DNA of 30,187 nt from JADLFV01 sp964471555. GTDB taxonomy: Bacteria > Planctomycetota > Phycisphaerae > Phycisphaerales > Phycisphaeraceae. The notes under the pieces were generated by a model. That model was not told the origin of the DNA. It was given only the letters and a program-made list of their open reading frames with translations, and did not search any database. How positions within the stretch are numbered: position 1 is the first letter of the stretch; each line of letters starts with the position of its first letter. Positions 9,130 to 17,486 of this stretch are shown here, one piece after another. The DNA lies in contig CAYYGM010000044.1 of NCBI GenBank assembly GCA_964471555.1, forward strand, positions 1 through 30,187. Direction: 5' to 3'. The translations under genes and the position numbers were made by a program.

Positions 9130-10558
9130 ACTTGAGCCTGTGCGATCGCCGGATCGCATACGGTGCGCAAATGAGCAATAGAATTGCGCAACGCCCCGCC
9201 GTGGCCGCCAGGTCTGTCTGCCAGCGCACCGCGTCATCGTCGATCAACCACCATGCCAGCGCCAACCCAATACCCAACAGCGCCAACGGCACATGCAATG
9301 CAACCGCCAGACGCCAGGCTTCACCGCGCTGCAGCGCCGCCTGACGTGCTGCCGCCCACAATGTCAACAAACCATCGCACGCCAAGCCCGCGCTCATCGC
9401 CAGTGCCAGTGCCACGTAGCCGTAACCGGCATGAAGAACCAGCACGCCGGACACGGTGGTGATGCCAATCGCTGCGATGCGGATCACACACAGGCGCACC
9501 TGGCCGTTGAGCGAAATGAGCACGGTGCCGGGCACCGTGGCCATCATGGTGAAGTACGCTGCCACCATGAGCACCCGGCCGGGCTCGATGGCGGCACTGT
9601 ACTTTTCCAGCCACCAGCGGATCGGCAAATGCAGCAGAAGAAAACCCAATCCCACCACCGGCCCCGACCACACGGCCGCCAGTTCACCGCCGCGCACCAG
9701 ATACGGCCGCACCGCCTCAGTGCTGCGCCGCTCACCCAGATGACGCATCAGGTGCGGATGCAGCACGGTGAAGATCGCTGCCGGCGCCAGCAGGGCCACG
9801 TTGCTGAAGCTGGCCTGCACCGCATATACGCCCAACGCCTCGTGACCGCGCATCAGCCAAAGCAGCAGCTTGTCCACGTTCCACATCACCACGCACAGCG
9901 CGCCGCTGGCCATCAGCGGAAAACCCGTTGCGATCAACTGTCGGGCAGATTCGCGCCGCCACTGCGGCCGGGCGAACGGCGGCCCCATCCGCCACACCAC
10001 CAGCAGCGACAACAGAAACCCCGCACCCAGCACCAGCAGGAATCCCACCAGCCCGTAGTACCACGCCGCTGCCAATCCCGCTGTCGTGCTGATCAGGGCG
10101 ACCAGGATCTCACTGATCGCTGTCAGGCTGAACTTCTGATGGGCGCGCAGGTCCGCCTGATAGAAAAAAAACAGGTGTGTGCCCAGCAATCCCAGCGCGA
10201 AGATCAGCCACGCCAGCCGGTATCCCGACGCCCCGCGCCAGCACGCCACCGCCGCCACCGCCAGGACCACCAGTGCCGTGCAACACAGGTTCAGCAGTGA
10301 AGCGCAGCGGCGCAACTGCGTAGCGCGAACCTGATCGCCCTGACCGTCAGCCAGCGGCGCTAACTGCACCATGCCCTGCCGCGAACCAAGCATGGCGAAA
10401 TGGCTGAACGACTGCACCAGGCGCATGGCTGTCCACACACCGAACGCCACCGGGCCCAGCAACCACGCCAGCACCAACCCGCGCACCATGTACAGGGCGT
10501 TGCTGGTGTAGAACGCCAGGGAAACGAAAAACACGTGCAGCAGCAGCCGGCGTTTCAC
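9128..10558 (-). CDS. Wzx-like polysaccharide flippase
   Basis: This is an integral membrane protein of about 476 residues with roughly a dozen hydrophobic segments spread over its length, typical of the MATE/PST polysaccharide exporter superfamily. It would move lipid-linked glycan repeat units across the inner membrane. The first segments read LLLHVFFVSLAFYTSNALYMVRG and LVLAWLLGPVAFGVWTAM, close to the N-terminus of O-antigen flippases. I chose the GTG at 10558 because it falls just after the upstream gene's stop codon at 10564, with AGGAG 12 nt upstream. An ATG at 10630 would overlap that gene by 67 bp. It is the last gene of the six-gene operon and follows the glycosyltransferase. Weakly conserved sequence makes the exact substrate unknowable. 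Confidence 0.85.
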   Translation of the reverse strand: MKRRLLLHVFFVSLAFYTSNALYMVRGLVLAWLLGPVAFGVWTAMRLVQSFSHFAMLGSRQGMVQLAPLADGQGDQVRATQLRRCASLLNLCCTALVVLAVAAVACWRGASGYRLAWLIFALGLLGTHLFFFYQADLRAHQKFSLTAISEILVALISTTAGLAAAWYYGLVGFLLVLGAGFLLSLLVVWRMGPPFARPQWRRESARQLIATGFPLMASGALCVVMWNVDKLLLWLMRGHEALGVYAVQASFSNVALLAPAAIFTVLHPHLMRHLGERRSTEAVRPYLVRGGELAAVWSGPVVGLGFLLLHLPIRWWLEKYSAAIEPGRVLMVAAYFTMMATVPGTVLISLNGQVRLCVIRIAAIGITTVSGVLVLHAGYGYVALALAMSAGLACDGLLTLWAAARQAALQRGEAWRLAVALHVPLALLGIGLALAWWLIDDDAVRWQTDLAATAGRCAILLLICAPYAIRRSHRLK

Positions 10559-10563
10559 GGGGC

Positions 10564-11676
10564 TTAGCTTCTCCTGCTCGCCGCGCAACGAACGAACAGT
10601 TGCTCGAACTGCCGACCGATGTGGTTCCAACTGAACTGTTCAACGCGACGTTGGGCCAACTCGCGCAAACGTTGGATTTCATCCTCATCACTCAGCAGAT
10701 CCTGCAGCGCCTGGCGCACCTGGTCCGGACTGTCGGGCTGCACGGTGACCGCCGCCTCGCCCACCACTTCGGCGCAGCCGGTGTCGGCCGTGGTCAGCAC
10801 CGCGCAGCCGGCCGCCATCGCTTCCAGCAGCACCACCGGGAAGTTTTCGCTCGATGAGGGCAGCGCGAACACCTTGGCGGAGTGATACAGATTGACCAGT
10901 TCCTGCCCCTGCACGTAACCGACAAATTCGACCTCAACGCCGGCCTGCTCCGCCTGGGCCTTGAGAGCAGGCAGGTACGGACCGTCGCCGGCCACGCACA
11001 AGCGCCAATGCGTCTGCATACCGCGCAGGGCTTCGATCACATGCTGCACGCCTTTACGTTCGAACAATCGGCTCACCACAAGAATGCGATCGCGGCGCTC
11101 AACGCTCGGGTCGGGCGGTGGCGTGAAGCCGTTGGGGATAATCTCCACCGGCACATCAACCTGGCTGCGCAGCAGGTCGCACAGGAATCGCGAAGGCGTG
11201 GTCACCATCGCGGCATCGCGCAGGATGCGCCGCCAGGTCGGCTGGATGAGGCGGTGGGCCAGGTCGAAACGGTCGGGGTTGTAGCCTGGGATGTCCGAGC
11301 CGTGCGCGGTGATGATGTAGGGCAGCCCGCTGCGTCGCGCCACCGCCCGTGCAACCAGGCCGGAGGGCACGACGAAATGGCAGTGAATCAGATCGTACTG
11401 TTTCTGCCGGGTCAGCCGCAGGGCAGCACGGTAAGCGGGGATCAGTCCGGTGAGCAACTCGAAGCTGGTGGTGTAGTGGCGATGGCGGCGAAGACAGGCG
11501 GTGCGATAGATCTCTACGCCGTTGCGTTGCTCGCGCCGCGGCAGATCGCTCATGGCGCTGGTCACCACATCGACCTGATGGCCCGCGGCCACGATCGACT
11601 CGCACACCCCCTGACACACCGGCCCCCCGCCGCCGCCGATCGGCGGATATTCGTAACAGATGCAAAGGATGTTCAT
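10564..11676 (-). CDS. family 4 glycosyltransferase
   Basis: This is a cytoplasmic GT-B glycosyltransferase of 370 residues that would add a sugar from a nucleotide donor to the growing glycan. The N-terminal acceptor domain has the glycine-rich turn YEYPPIGGGGGPV (residues 9-20) and TAHGSDIPGY near 123-132. The C-terminal donor domain shows VVSRLFERKGVQHVIEA, VAGDGPYLPAL and the E-x7-E motif (E277 to E285, within SENFPVVLLEAMAAG). The ATG at 11676 starts directly at the first beta strand; the frame is open to 11907, but that part overlaps the upstream gene. It lies 10 bp after the CapK-like gene. Family membership is firm. The donor sugar and linkage are not predictable. Confidence 0.92.
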   Translation of the reverse strand: MNILCICYEYPPIGGGGGPVCQGVCESIVAAGHQVDVVTSAMSDLPRREQRNGVEIYRTACLRRHRHYTTSFELLTGLIPAYRAALRLTRQKQYDLIHCHFVVPSGLVARAVARRSGLPYIITAHGSDIPGYNPDRFDLAHRLIQPTWRRILRDAAMVTTPSRFLCDLLRSQVDVPVEIIPNGFTPPPDPSVERRDRILVVSRLFERKGVQHVIEALRGMQTHWRLCVAGDGPYLPALKAQAEQAGVEVEFVGYVQGQELVNLYHSAKVFALPSSSENFPVVLLEAMAAGCAVLTTADTGCAEVVGEAAVTVQPDSPDQVRQALQDLLSDEDEIQRLRELAQRRVEQFSWNHIGRQFEQLFVRCAASRRS

Positions 11677-11686
11677 GCCGCGACCG

Positions 11687-12916
11687 TTACCCCATGCATC
11701 GGCATTCCACCACGCGAAACTTGCGGCCGGGCGGCGGATCCAGCGTCGACTGCTCGATAACCAAGATGGACGCCTGTTCACCCAGCAATGGCGCCAGCAC
11801 CGCACGAATTCCCTGCTCCGCATCGCCACGGCCCGGCCGCGGCACGTAACGGACCTCGAATCGCCCCGGCGCCAACTGAATGATCTGATACCGCTGCAAA
11901 CTCTCAACCTTCTCCATGGCCAGCGTCAAACTGTAGGGCGACAACACGCGCCCGTCCGCCAGTCGTACGCAATCCACCTGACGCCCCTCCACGCACGGCA
12001 GCTTGGCGAACACACAACCGCAGGCGCAGGGCTCAGGTGACGGGAACTGATCGACCAGGTCGCCGCAATCGTAGCGCAGCAGCGGCATGGCTTTCAACTC
12101 CAGATTGGTCAGCACCAGCCGCCCTTCGACGCGCTCGGCAATCACCGCGTCCTGCGCCAGGTGCAGGCCGTCGTGGCGGGAGCACTCCCACGCCATGGCG
12201 CCCATCTCGGTGAGGCCGAAGATTTCAAAAACCTCTGTGTCAAACGACTCACTCAACAGGGCCCGCGTCGGTGAATCGAGCGGCTCGGCGGTGGTTACGA
12301 TGGCCTGCGGCCGATGTGCCCCCGGAAGGTTGTGCTCGCGCAGGTGCTCGGCCAACTGCCGCAGCGGCGTCACCCAGCCGTAAAGCACGTGCGGACGAAA
12401 ATCATTCAACTGCTCGAGCATGGCGGCCGGGGAATCATCGAACGGCACGTAACGCCAGGGTGTCGGCCAGCGCCGTTGCCGCGCTTGCGTGCCGCTGATC
12501 AGCATCAGGCGCTGTCCCAGCCGGTAACCAGCCCCACCCAGCGCCCGCAGGAACATGGCATTGCGCACCGCCACGAACCGCCGATCGAAATGAATCTCAA
12601 AGGGTGAGCCGCTCGAACCACTGGTCTTCTCGATCACGCACTGCTGCGCTGTGAAGGCCCGACTGGTGATCGCTTCGAGACCGGCCGCCTGTAGATCGCT
12701 CTTGCGGCTGATCGGGATGCGCGACAAGTCTGACACTTTCGTGATCGATGCAGGCTTGACCCCTGCTTCGTCGAACAATCGCTGGTAATACGGCACGTGG
12801 CCGTAAGCATGGCGCACCAGTCGCTGTAACTTGCGGGCCTGCATGGCGGCGATGTCACCCGGATTCGCGTGCATCGCCCGCCGCAGTTGCCAAAGGTGAA
12901 GTGCCACGCCCAGCAT
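11687..12916 (-). CDS. CapK/PaaK-like adenylate-forming enzyme
   Basis: This 409-residue protein belongs to the phenylacetate-CoA ligase/CapK branch of adenylate-forming enzymes, which activate a carboxylic acid with ATP. The phosphate-binding loop TSGSSGSPFEI is at residues 98-108. Family phrases follow: ARKLQRLVRHAYGHVPYYQRLF, TTAEPLDSPTRALL, FEIFGLTEMG and LLRYDCGDLV. A short Cys cluster (CACGC) follows, as is common in CapK proteins. The ATG at 12916 shares one base with the preceding TAA stop (TAATG) and has GGAGG 8-10 nt upstream, so translation is coupled. CapK-like proteins are common in exopolysaccharide loci, where their exact substrate is unclear. Here, acyl or aminoacyl activation for decorating the glycan is an inference. 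Confidence 0.87.
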   Translation of the reverse strand: MLGVALHLWQLRRAMHANPGDIAAMQARKLQRLVRHAYGHVPYYQRLFDEAGVKPASITKVSDLSRIPISRKSDLQAAGLEAITSRAFTAQQCVIEKTSGSSGSPFEIHFDRRFVAVRNAMFLRALGGAGYRLGQRLMLISGTQARQRRWPTPWRYVPFDDSPAAMLEQLNDFRPHVLYGWVTPLRQLAEHLREHNLPGAHRPQAIVTTAEPLDSPTRALLSESFDTEVFEIFGLTEMGAMAWECSRHDGLHLAQDAVIAERVEGRLVLTNLELKAMPLLRYDCGDLVDQFPSPEPCACGCVFAKLPCVEGRQVDCVRLADGRVLSPYSLTLAMEKVESLQRYQIIQLAPGRFEVRYVPRPGRGDAEQGIRAVLAPLLGEQASILVIEQSTLDPPPGRKFRVVECRCMG

Positions 12917-14073
12917 TACGACAGCACCTCCGTTAGCCATTGCCATGTCTGCTGCGCCAACGGGACAGCAGCAGGTTGTGACGGACGGCGGCGTTCAAGG
13001 GTGGATGTAATCAGATGGGCGAAGCCGTCCACATCCGCGTTGTTCACGAACGGCTCGACATCCATCACCATGCCCGGCTCGCCCAACAATTCAAAAACAC
13101 CGTGAAACTTGGGGTTGTAGGCCAGCCCCACCACCGGCGTGCCCACCGACGCCGCCAGGATCGCCGCGTGCATGCGCCCCGCCACCATCAACGCAAGCTG
13201 CCGCGCCGCCGCCTGATACAGAGACGGCTCATCGATGTGCAACAGGCTCACGCGGTCGCTGTCCATCATCTCCATCACCTGCCTGCACAACTGGTCGTCG
13301 CCCTCGTGAGCCAGATTGTAGGTCGGCATCAACACCACTCGCCCGCCGCAGCGCGACAGCACTCGGTCCAATGTCCGAGCATAGAGTTCCACCAGGCGCT
13401 GGCTCATGTTGTTGTCTTTGCGAGGCAAGATGCGATTGGGGATCCAGCGCGGCTTGGGCGGAAACCAGCGGCGAATGGTGACGCCGATCAGCGGGCTGTC
13501 ATCCAGCGGAATGTTCTGTTCGCTGAACACGCGCCGGCCTGCGGCGTCATCCAACGGTTCGAGCATGAATGCCGGGTCAGCCACCACTTCAACCATCGTG
13601 GACGTCAGCGGCTGCGCGGTGCGGCGGGCGAAGTGATCGCGCACACTGACCCGACGCATCAGCGAGAAAGCGAACATGGCTGACAAGCGACTGCTGAACG
13701 AGCGCAGCGGACCGGCCCCGATTGAGCAGCCGACCAGGCGATTGCAACACAACCGCATCAGCAGGCAACGCGCTGCCCAGTAAGGCATCTTGATCAGGCT
13801 GTCGTCGTCCTGAAACAAGCCGCCGCCACCGATCAGCACGATTCGACTGCGTCTCGCTGCGGCACACAGGCTCGGCAGGCCGCGCAGGCCTCGCTTGAGC
13901 ACGGTCGCGTTCAGAACAGCCCGCATCCTGTCGGGGTGTTCAGATGCGGCGATGATCTCAGCCTGCGGGTCGATGCGGGCGATGGCGGCGCACAGGGCGG
14001 TGAGAATGGCGCGATCGCCGAGATTGCCGTCGGCGTCACCGCCCAGGATCAGAATGCCTCGCCGTTGTTTCAT
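12916..14073 (-). CDS. polysaccharide pyruvyl transferase family protein
   Basis: This is a 385-residue cytoplasmic enzyme of the polysaccharide pyruvyl transferase family (CsaB/WcaK type), predicted to add ketal-linked pyruvate from phosphoenolpyruvate to a sugar. The N-terminal motif ILILGGDADGNLGDRAIL is followed by LIGGGGLFQDDDS. The C-terminal half carries the hallmark RMHAAILAASVGTPVVGLAYNPKFHGVFELLG. The ATG at 14073 lies 2 bp beyond the upstream gene's TGA stop, and the gene's own TAA stop overlaps the next start. Pyruvylation would add negative charge to the glycan; in Gram-positive bacteria CsaB-modified polymers anchor SLH-domain proteins. Some family members are glycosyltransferase-like and not pyruvyl transferases, so the reaction remains a prediction. 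Confidence 0.88.
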   Translation of the reverse strand: MKQRRGILILGGDADGNLGDRAILTALCAAIARIDPQAEIIAASEHPDRMRAVLNATVLKRGLRGLPSLCAAARRSRIVLIGGGGLFQDDDSLIKMPYWAARCLLMRLCCNRLVGCSIGAGPLRSFSSRLSAMFAFSLMRRVSVRDHFARRTAQPLTSTMVEVVADPAFMLEPLDDAAGRRVFSEQNIPLDDSPLIGVTIRRWFPPKPRWIPNRILPRKDNNMSQRLVELYARTLDRVLSRCGGRVVLMPTYNLAHEGDDQLCRQVMEMMDSDRVSLLHIDEPSLYQAAARQLALMVAGRMHAAILAASVGTPVVGLAYNPKFHGVFELLGEPGMVMDVEPFVNNADVDGFAHLITSTLERRRPSQPAAVPLAQQTWQWLTEVLS

Positions 14074-14075
14074 GC

Positions 14076-15362
14076 TCAGCTCTGGTCCCGCAACACATGG
14101 GGACACTGGTCGCACCATTCGCTGCCGCGGATGAGGCAGAACTTCAATCCGCAGCGCACCGGTTTATCCTGCAGCATCAGCACCACGCGCGTCAGATGAT
14201 CGAAGAAGTGACCCTTGAGCAGCAGCAGATCGTCCTGTTGCAGTTGGCCGCGCAAAACCTCAGCCGCCTGGAATACATCGTTGATACGCGTGATGCGCGA
14301 CGCATCCAGGCCGCCGGCCATCAGCCCCTGGCGGTACCACTCAAAATGCTCGTCGCTGAGGTGAATCAGCAGCACACGATCGAAAACCCGTCCCGCATGT
14401 TCACCCAGGGCGCGAATGACCGGCTCCTTGGGTTCGCCCGTGCTCTGCGGAATGTTGCTCAACAGCGCCAGCTTGCGCGGGTTGGGCAGTTCATCAACAG
14501 CATCGAAGGCGGCATGAACGGTGGCGGGCGTGCCTTTGTACTCATCCACCAGCACTGTCGCGCCGCAGGCAAGAGTCACCGACTGCAACCGCCGCGGGGT
14601 GGGGGTCAAATGCTCAATGGCCCGACAGGCATCGGCGGTCGCGATGCCGGCGGCATGACTAGCGGCAATGGCTGCCAGCAGGGGCGCGACCGAAATGCTG
14701 CTGACCAGTTGCGTGTGCAGTTCGTGCTCCTGCCCCGCCACGCGCAGGCGCAGCTTCATGCCGCGGCCGCCTTGGTGTTGCAGGTCGAGCAGCGCGACGT
14801 CCGCCTGCGGATCACGGCCGAAGGTCAGCACGCGCGCCTGGGTCTGCTGCGCCATGGCGGCGACAATCGGATCATCGGCATTGAGCACCGCCACGGCATC
14901 CGTCGGCAGGTGAGCGACCAGCTCGGCCTTTTCGCGGCCGATGCTCTCGATGCCGCCGGGAATCGTCTTTTCATGCTCCAGACCCACGGAGGTGACCACG
15001 GCAATGTCGGGGCGCAGCACGCGCGCGTAGCGGGTCATCTGTCCGGGCCTGCCGATGCCGATCTCCACCACGGCCGTGTCGTGGATGGCGGTCTGATAGA
15101 TCGCGCGCAGGTACAGGCCGGTAAAACAGTTTTCGTAGTTTTCGCGCTGCGTGTGCTGGCCGAGGATGGCGGCGATGGCGCGGGTGGTGGTGGTTTTGCC
15201 GAATGACCCGGTGACGGCGATGAGCGTAGCGCGGCGGCCAAGCGTGGCGCGATAAGCGCGAGCCAGCAGGGCAGCGGGGATTTTGAGCAGGTTGTTGAAA
15301 TAGGAACGGGTTCTGCCGGGAAAGTCAGGGCTCCGTGGATTGATCTCGCGCAGTTTGATCAT
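14076..15362 (-). CDS. Mur ligase-like ATP-dependent ligase
   Basis: This 428-residue protein resembles MurF-type ligases, which form an amide bond between a carboxylate and an amine using ATP. The P-loop VTGSFGKTTTTRAI is at residues 50-63. The central domain continues with VVEIGIGRPGQMTRYARVLRPDIAVVTSVGLEHEKT and AVLNADDP, as in Mur ligases. The C-terminal domain has VLVDEYKGTPATVHAAFDAV. It lacks the N-terminal substrate-binding domain of housekeeping MurF (the P-loop begins about 50 residues in). It ends with an unusual cysteine set: C-x4-C then C-x2-C (CGLKFC, CDQC). The start ATG is 11 bp after the FemAB-like gene. Its place in a polysaccharide operon suggests amino acid decoration of the glycan, not peptidoglycan synthesis. 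Confidence 0.85.
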   Translation of the reverse strand: MIKLREINPRSPDFPGRTRSYFNNLLKIPAALLARAYRATLGRRATLIAVTGSFGKTTTTRAIAAILGQHTQRENYENCFTGLYLRAIYQTAIHDTAVVEIGIGRPGQMTRYARVLRPDIAVVTSVGLEHEKTIPGGIESIGREKAELVAHLPTDAVAVLNADDPIVAAMAQQTQARVLTFGRDPQADVALLDLQHQGGRGMKLRLRVAGQEHELHTQLVSSISVAPLLAAIAASHAAGIATADACRAIEHLTPTPRRLQSVTLACGATVLVDEYKGTPATVHAAFDAVDELPNPRKLALLSNIPQSTGEPKEPVIRALGEHAGRVFDRVLLIHLSDEHFEWYRQGLMAGGLDASRITRINDVFQAAEVLRGQLQQDDLLLLKGHFFDHLTRVVLMLQDKPVRCGLKFCLIRGSEWCDQCPHVLRDQS

Positions 15363-15373
15363 GGGACGCTTCG

Positions 15374-16591
15374 CTAGCCGGTGACGGACGTTTGACCTGT
15401 TATCGGCAACCCGGCGGTCTGACTGGATAACCAGCAGATCGGCAGTTGCTTGATCTGCGGCAGATCGCAGCGCCAGGGCGGATCAGCGATCACGTACAGC
15501 CGGCTCAACCCGGCGGCGGCGGTGCGATTGAGGTGTTGCTCGGTCAATACGGGATCGGGCGGCTCGTCCAGGGGCATGGCGGTCAGGCCGCCCAGTTGCT
15601 CGCCGACGCGCACCACCAGCGGGGTTTCGTGCAGGAAGCGTGCGATCGGCTCGGTGAAGCGCGGCCAGGTGAACAACAAATCGTGGCGGGCGTCGGGTGA
15701 ATCCATCAGTTGCGCCCCCCAATGCTTCTTGTGCACCAGCACGCCGTCGCTCAGCGCGGGCCGGCTGACCCCTTCGAGCACCTCGCGGCAACCCTGTTGC
15801 GTGGCCCACTGGAGCATGAACAGATAGGTGGCGCTGAGGCTGCCGATTTTCACCGCGTCTTTATGGCGCGGCTCGGGCGCCATCAACAGACTCGACAACT
15901 GCCGACCGCGGATGCTGAACACCTCGGCCGCCAGCTTCCGTGCGCCTTGCGTCACCCAGAGGAGACCGCCCTTGCGAAAGCGCCGCCGCATGCGATGCTC
16001 GGAGCGGGCCTGGCCCTGCTCGCCATAGCGCTGGGCAATGAAAGGCAGATACATCTGATGGTAAAAATAGTCGAAGTCACGCTCATCGTGAGAAATCGAC
16101 CAGCTCAGGCCATGCTTGCGTATGCGAGCGACATTGTTCTGGTTGCTGGCGTTCTTCCAGGGAATCACCTCCGCGGTATCCGACTCCGGCAACACAATCT
16201 TCTCGCCCACCACTTCCGGCACGCGCCACCAGGAATCCGAAAATGCACCGGGATGTCGCTGCAACCAGCGCCGCGGTAATCGAGCCAGCAACAGGTCCGC
16301 ATCATCGATCCGACCACGCAACTCCGCAGCCAGGGCGCTGCGATTGACCATGCGATTCGATTCGACCTGTGGGCTGTCGCCGGGCAGACGCTCCAGAAAA
16401 TAATCCATCGACGTGGCCCGCCCCGCCGCCAGCACGCGAATGGAGCCGCGGCTCATTGTCTCGATGCTGACCTGCCGCGCGGCCGCTTCGCGCCAGGCAT
16501 GCCACAGGCGCAGCAGCGCCTCATCCACCCGGTCCGGCAGACGGGCATAACATCGGCCGGCCCAATCCCTGCATCGACTTGTCACGCTCAA
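15374..16591 (-). CDS. FemAB/GNAT-like acyltransferase
   Basis: This is a 405-residue protein resembling the FemAB-related and GNAT acyltransferases that accompany exosortase-associated polysaccharide loci. Supporting phrases are NASNQNNVARIRKHGLSWSISHDERDFDYFYHQMYLPFIAQRYGE in the middle and SLSATYLFMLQWATQQGCREVLEGVSRPAL in the second half, which match the paired acyltransferase fold. There is no signal peptide. The start is a TTG at 16591, with AGAGG 7 nt upstream; a GTG two codons downstream is an alternative. It is the first clear gene of the polysaccharide operon. Next to the Mur-like ligase and the CapK-like enzyme, transfer of an aminoacyl or acyl group onto a glycan or lipid-linked intermediate is plausible. 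The family call is from pattern and moderately certain. Confidence 0.7.
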   Translation of the reverse strand: MSVTSRCRDWAGRCYARLPDRVDEALLRLWHAWREAAARQVSIETMSRGSIRVLAAGRATSMDYFLERLPGDSPQVESNRMVNRSALAAELRGRIDDADLLLARLPRRWLQRHPGAFSDSWWRVPEVVGEKIVLPESDTAEVIPWKNASNQNNVARIRKHGLSWSISHDERDFDYFYHQMYLPFIAQRYGEQGQARSEHRMRRRFRKGGLLWVTQGARKLAAEVFSIRGRQLSSLLMAPEPRHKDAVKIGSLSATYLFMLQWATQQGCREVLEGVSRPALSDGVLVHKKHWGAQLMDSPDARHDLLFTWPRFTEPIARFLHETPLVVRVGEQLGGLTAMPLDEPPDPVLTEQHLNRTAAAGLSRLYVIADPPWRCDLPQIKQLPICWLSSQTAGLPITGQTSVTG

Positions 16592-16695
16592 CGCCTAACC
16601 TCTCGGCCACGGATGGATCCGCTCAGCCTCCATTGATACACCCGTTCGGCCGTCAGGTCGAATCGATCACGCAGCGCCGCCGCGTAATCGGTCAC
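16588..16695 (-). other. short coupled ORF, possible gene remnant
   Basis: A 35-codon frame starts at a GTG (VTDYAAALRDRF...) and ends in a TGA that overlaps the TTG start of the FemAB-like gene. This is the same overlap geometry as a coupled operon junction. The peptide reads like the C-terminal end of a normal protein. Upstream the frame runs into the palindromic element at 16740-16793 and then antisense to a PEP-CTERM gene. It could be the stump of a gene cut off when the PEP-CTERM block or the palindrome arrived, or chance. Confidence 0.3.
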
Positions 16696-16739
16696 GCCGA
16701 TGCAATGCCCCCGGTCCAGTGATGACCACCCAGGTTGTC

Positions 16740-16793
16740 GTTTAGCCCCCGCGGCTACGCGGGGGATTCCCAGCGTGGCCTCCGGGGCTAAAC
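16740..16793. repeat. compound palindromic (REP-like) element
   Basis: A perfect 10-bp outer inverted repeat (GTTTAGCCCC at 16740-16749, GGGGCTAAAC at 16784-16793) encloses a perfect 8-bp hairpin (CCCCCGCG at 16746-16753, CGCGGGGG at 16758-16765, loop GCTA). The two stems share bases, so they are alternative folds. The element lies 38 bp after the stop of the last PEP-CTERM gene. It may act as a transcription barrier before the polysaccharide operon, or be one copy of a dispersed genomic palindrome. Confidence 0.6.
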
Positions 16794-16831
16794 ACGCTGC
16801 GCCCGATCGACAAACGGTCACAATTCGCGGC

Positions 16832-17422
16832 TCAACCAACCCGGGAATCGCGCCGCAACAGTCCTGCCACGCCAAGACCCAGCAAAGCCAGCGTTGCCGG
16901 CTCAGGCACCACCTGGCCCGAGACATTGTAGTAAAGCGTGTTGTAGGCAATGGTAACCTGGCCGTTCCACTGGATACTGTTTCCCATGCCGTTCGGCACC
17001 ACGATCTGGGCGAAGGTGATGCTCTGAGCGGGAAGCGGGCTTCCGGACGGAAACACAAAGGCGCTTTTCAGTTGCGTACTGCTTTCACCGGAGGAGCCGC
17101 TGGCAATGACCAGGGTGCTGCTCTCGAACAGGTACTGGCTGTCCTGGTTCACGTCCAGCCCGCCGGTGGTGAGCGAGGCATTGTTGTCCTGGAAGATGGT
17201 GGGCAGGCCGTAGGGATTCAGTTGGTTCATGGAACTGGCGGTGAAGGTCACGTCAAAGCCGCCCAGCAATTGGGAGGGCATATCGCTGATCGCGGTGAAG
17301 GTGAAGCGGGTCAGTCCCGAGCCGACGTCGTCGGAGACGTAGTTGACGGAAACGTTCGCCGAGGCCACGCTGGTCATGGCGATAGCCGCCACGGCCACCA
17401 ATCGTTTGGTGATCCTGGACAT
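16832..17422 (-). CDS. PEP-CTERM surface protein (tandem paralogue 5)
   Basis: This secreted protein of 196 residues is the last of five tandem paralogues in transcription order. It has a signal peptide (RLVAVAAIAMTSVASA), a single beta-rich domain and a C-terminal sorting tag (VPEPATLALLGLG, then a short hydrophobic stretch and LLRRDSR). PEP-CTERM tags are normally cut by an exosortase after translocation, releasing or anchoring the protein in an exopolysaccharide matrix. The shared core motif of the group reads LLGGFDVTFTASSMNQLNPYGLPTIFQD here, followed by ESSTQLKSAFVFPSGSPLPAQSITFAQIVVP. It is the most diverged copy at the C-terminus. AGGAG lies 7 nt before the ATG at 17422. The domain function is unknown. 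Confidence 0.87.
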   Translation of the reverse strand: MSRITKRLVAVAAIAMTSVASANVSVNYVSDDVGSGLTRFTFTAISDMPSQLLGGFDVTFTASSMNQLNPYGLPTIFQDNNASLTTGGLDVNQDSQYLFESSTLVIASGSSGESSTQLKSAFVFPSGSPLPAQSITFAQIVVPNGMGNSIQWNGQVTIAYNTLYYNVSGQVVPEPATLALLGLGVAGLLRRDSRVG

Positions 17423-17486
17423 GAGTGATCTCCTGATGTTGCGGTAAGAACACGGCCGAGCCACGGCTCACGCACCGGCATGAACC

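Noticed and set aside
9293..10300. Plus-strand open frame of 335 codons rich in His and Gln
   Set aside because: It is antisense to the flippase; the His/Gln bias comes from reading membrane-protein codons backwards.
14097..15206. Plus-strand open frame of 369 codons
   Set aside because: It lies wholly antisense to the Mur-like ligase and has no recognisable motif or ribosome site.
16696..17058. Extension of the small coupled frame to a 156-codon gene
   Set aside because: This part is antisense to PEP-CTERM paralogue 5's own frame neighbourhood and passes through the palindrome; it shares the strand but not the frame of a well-supported gene.
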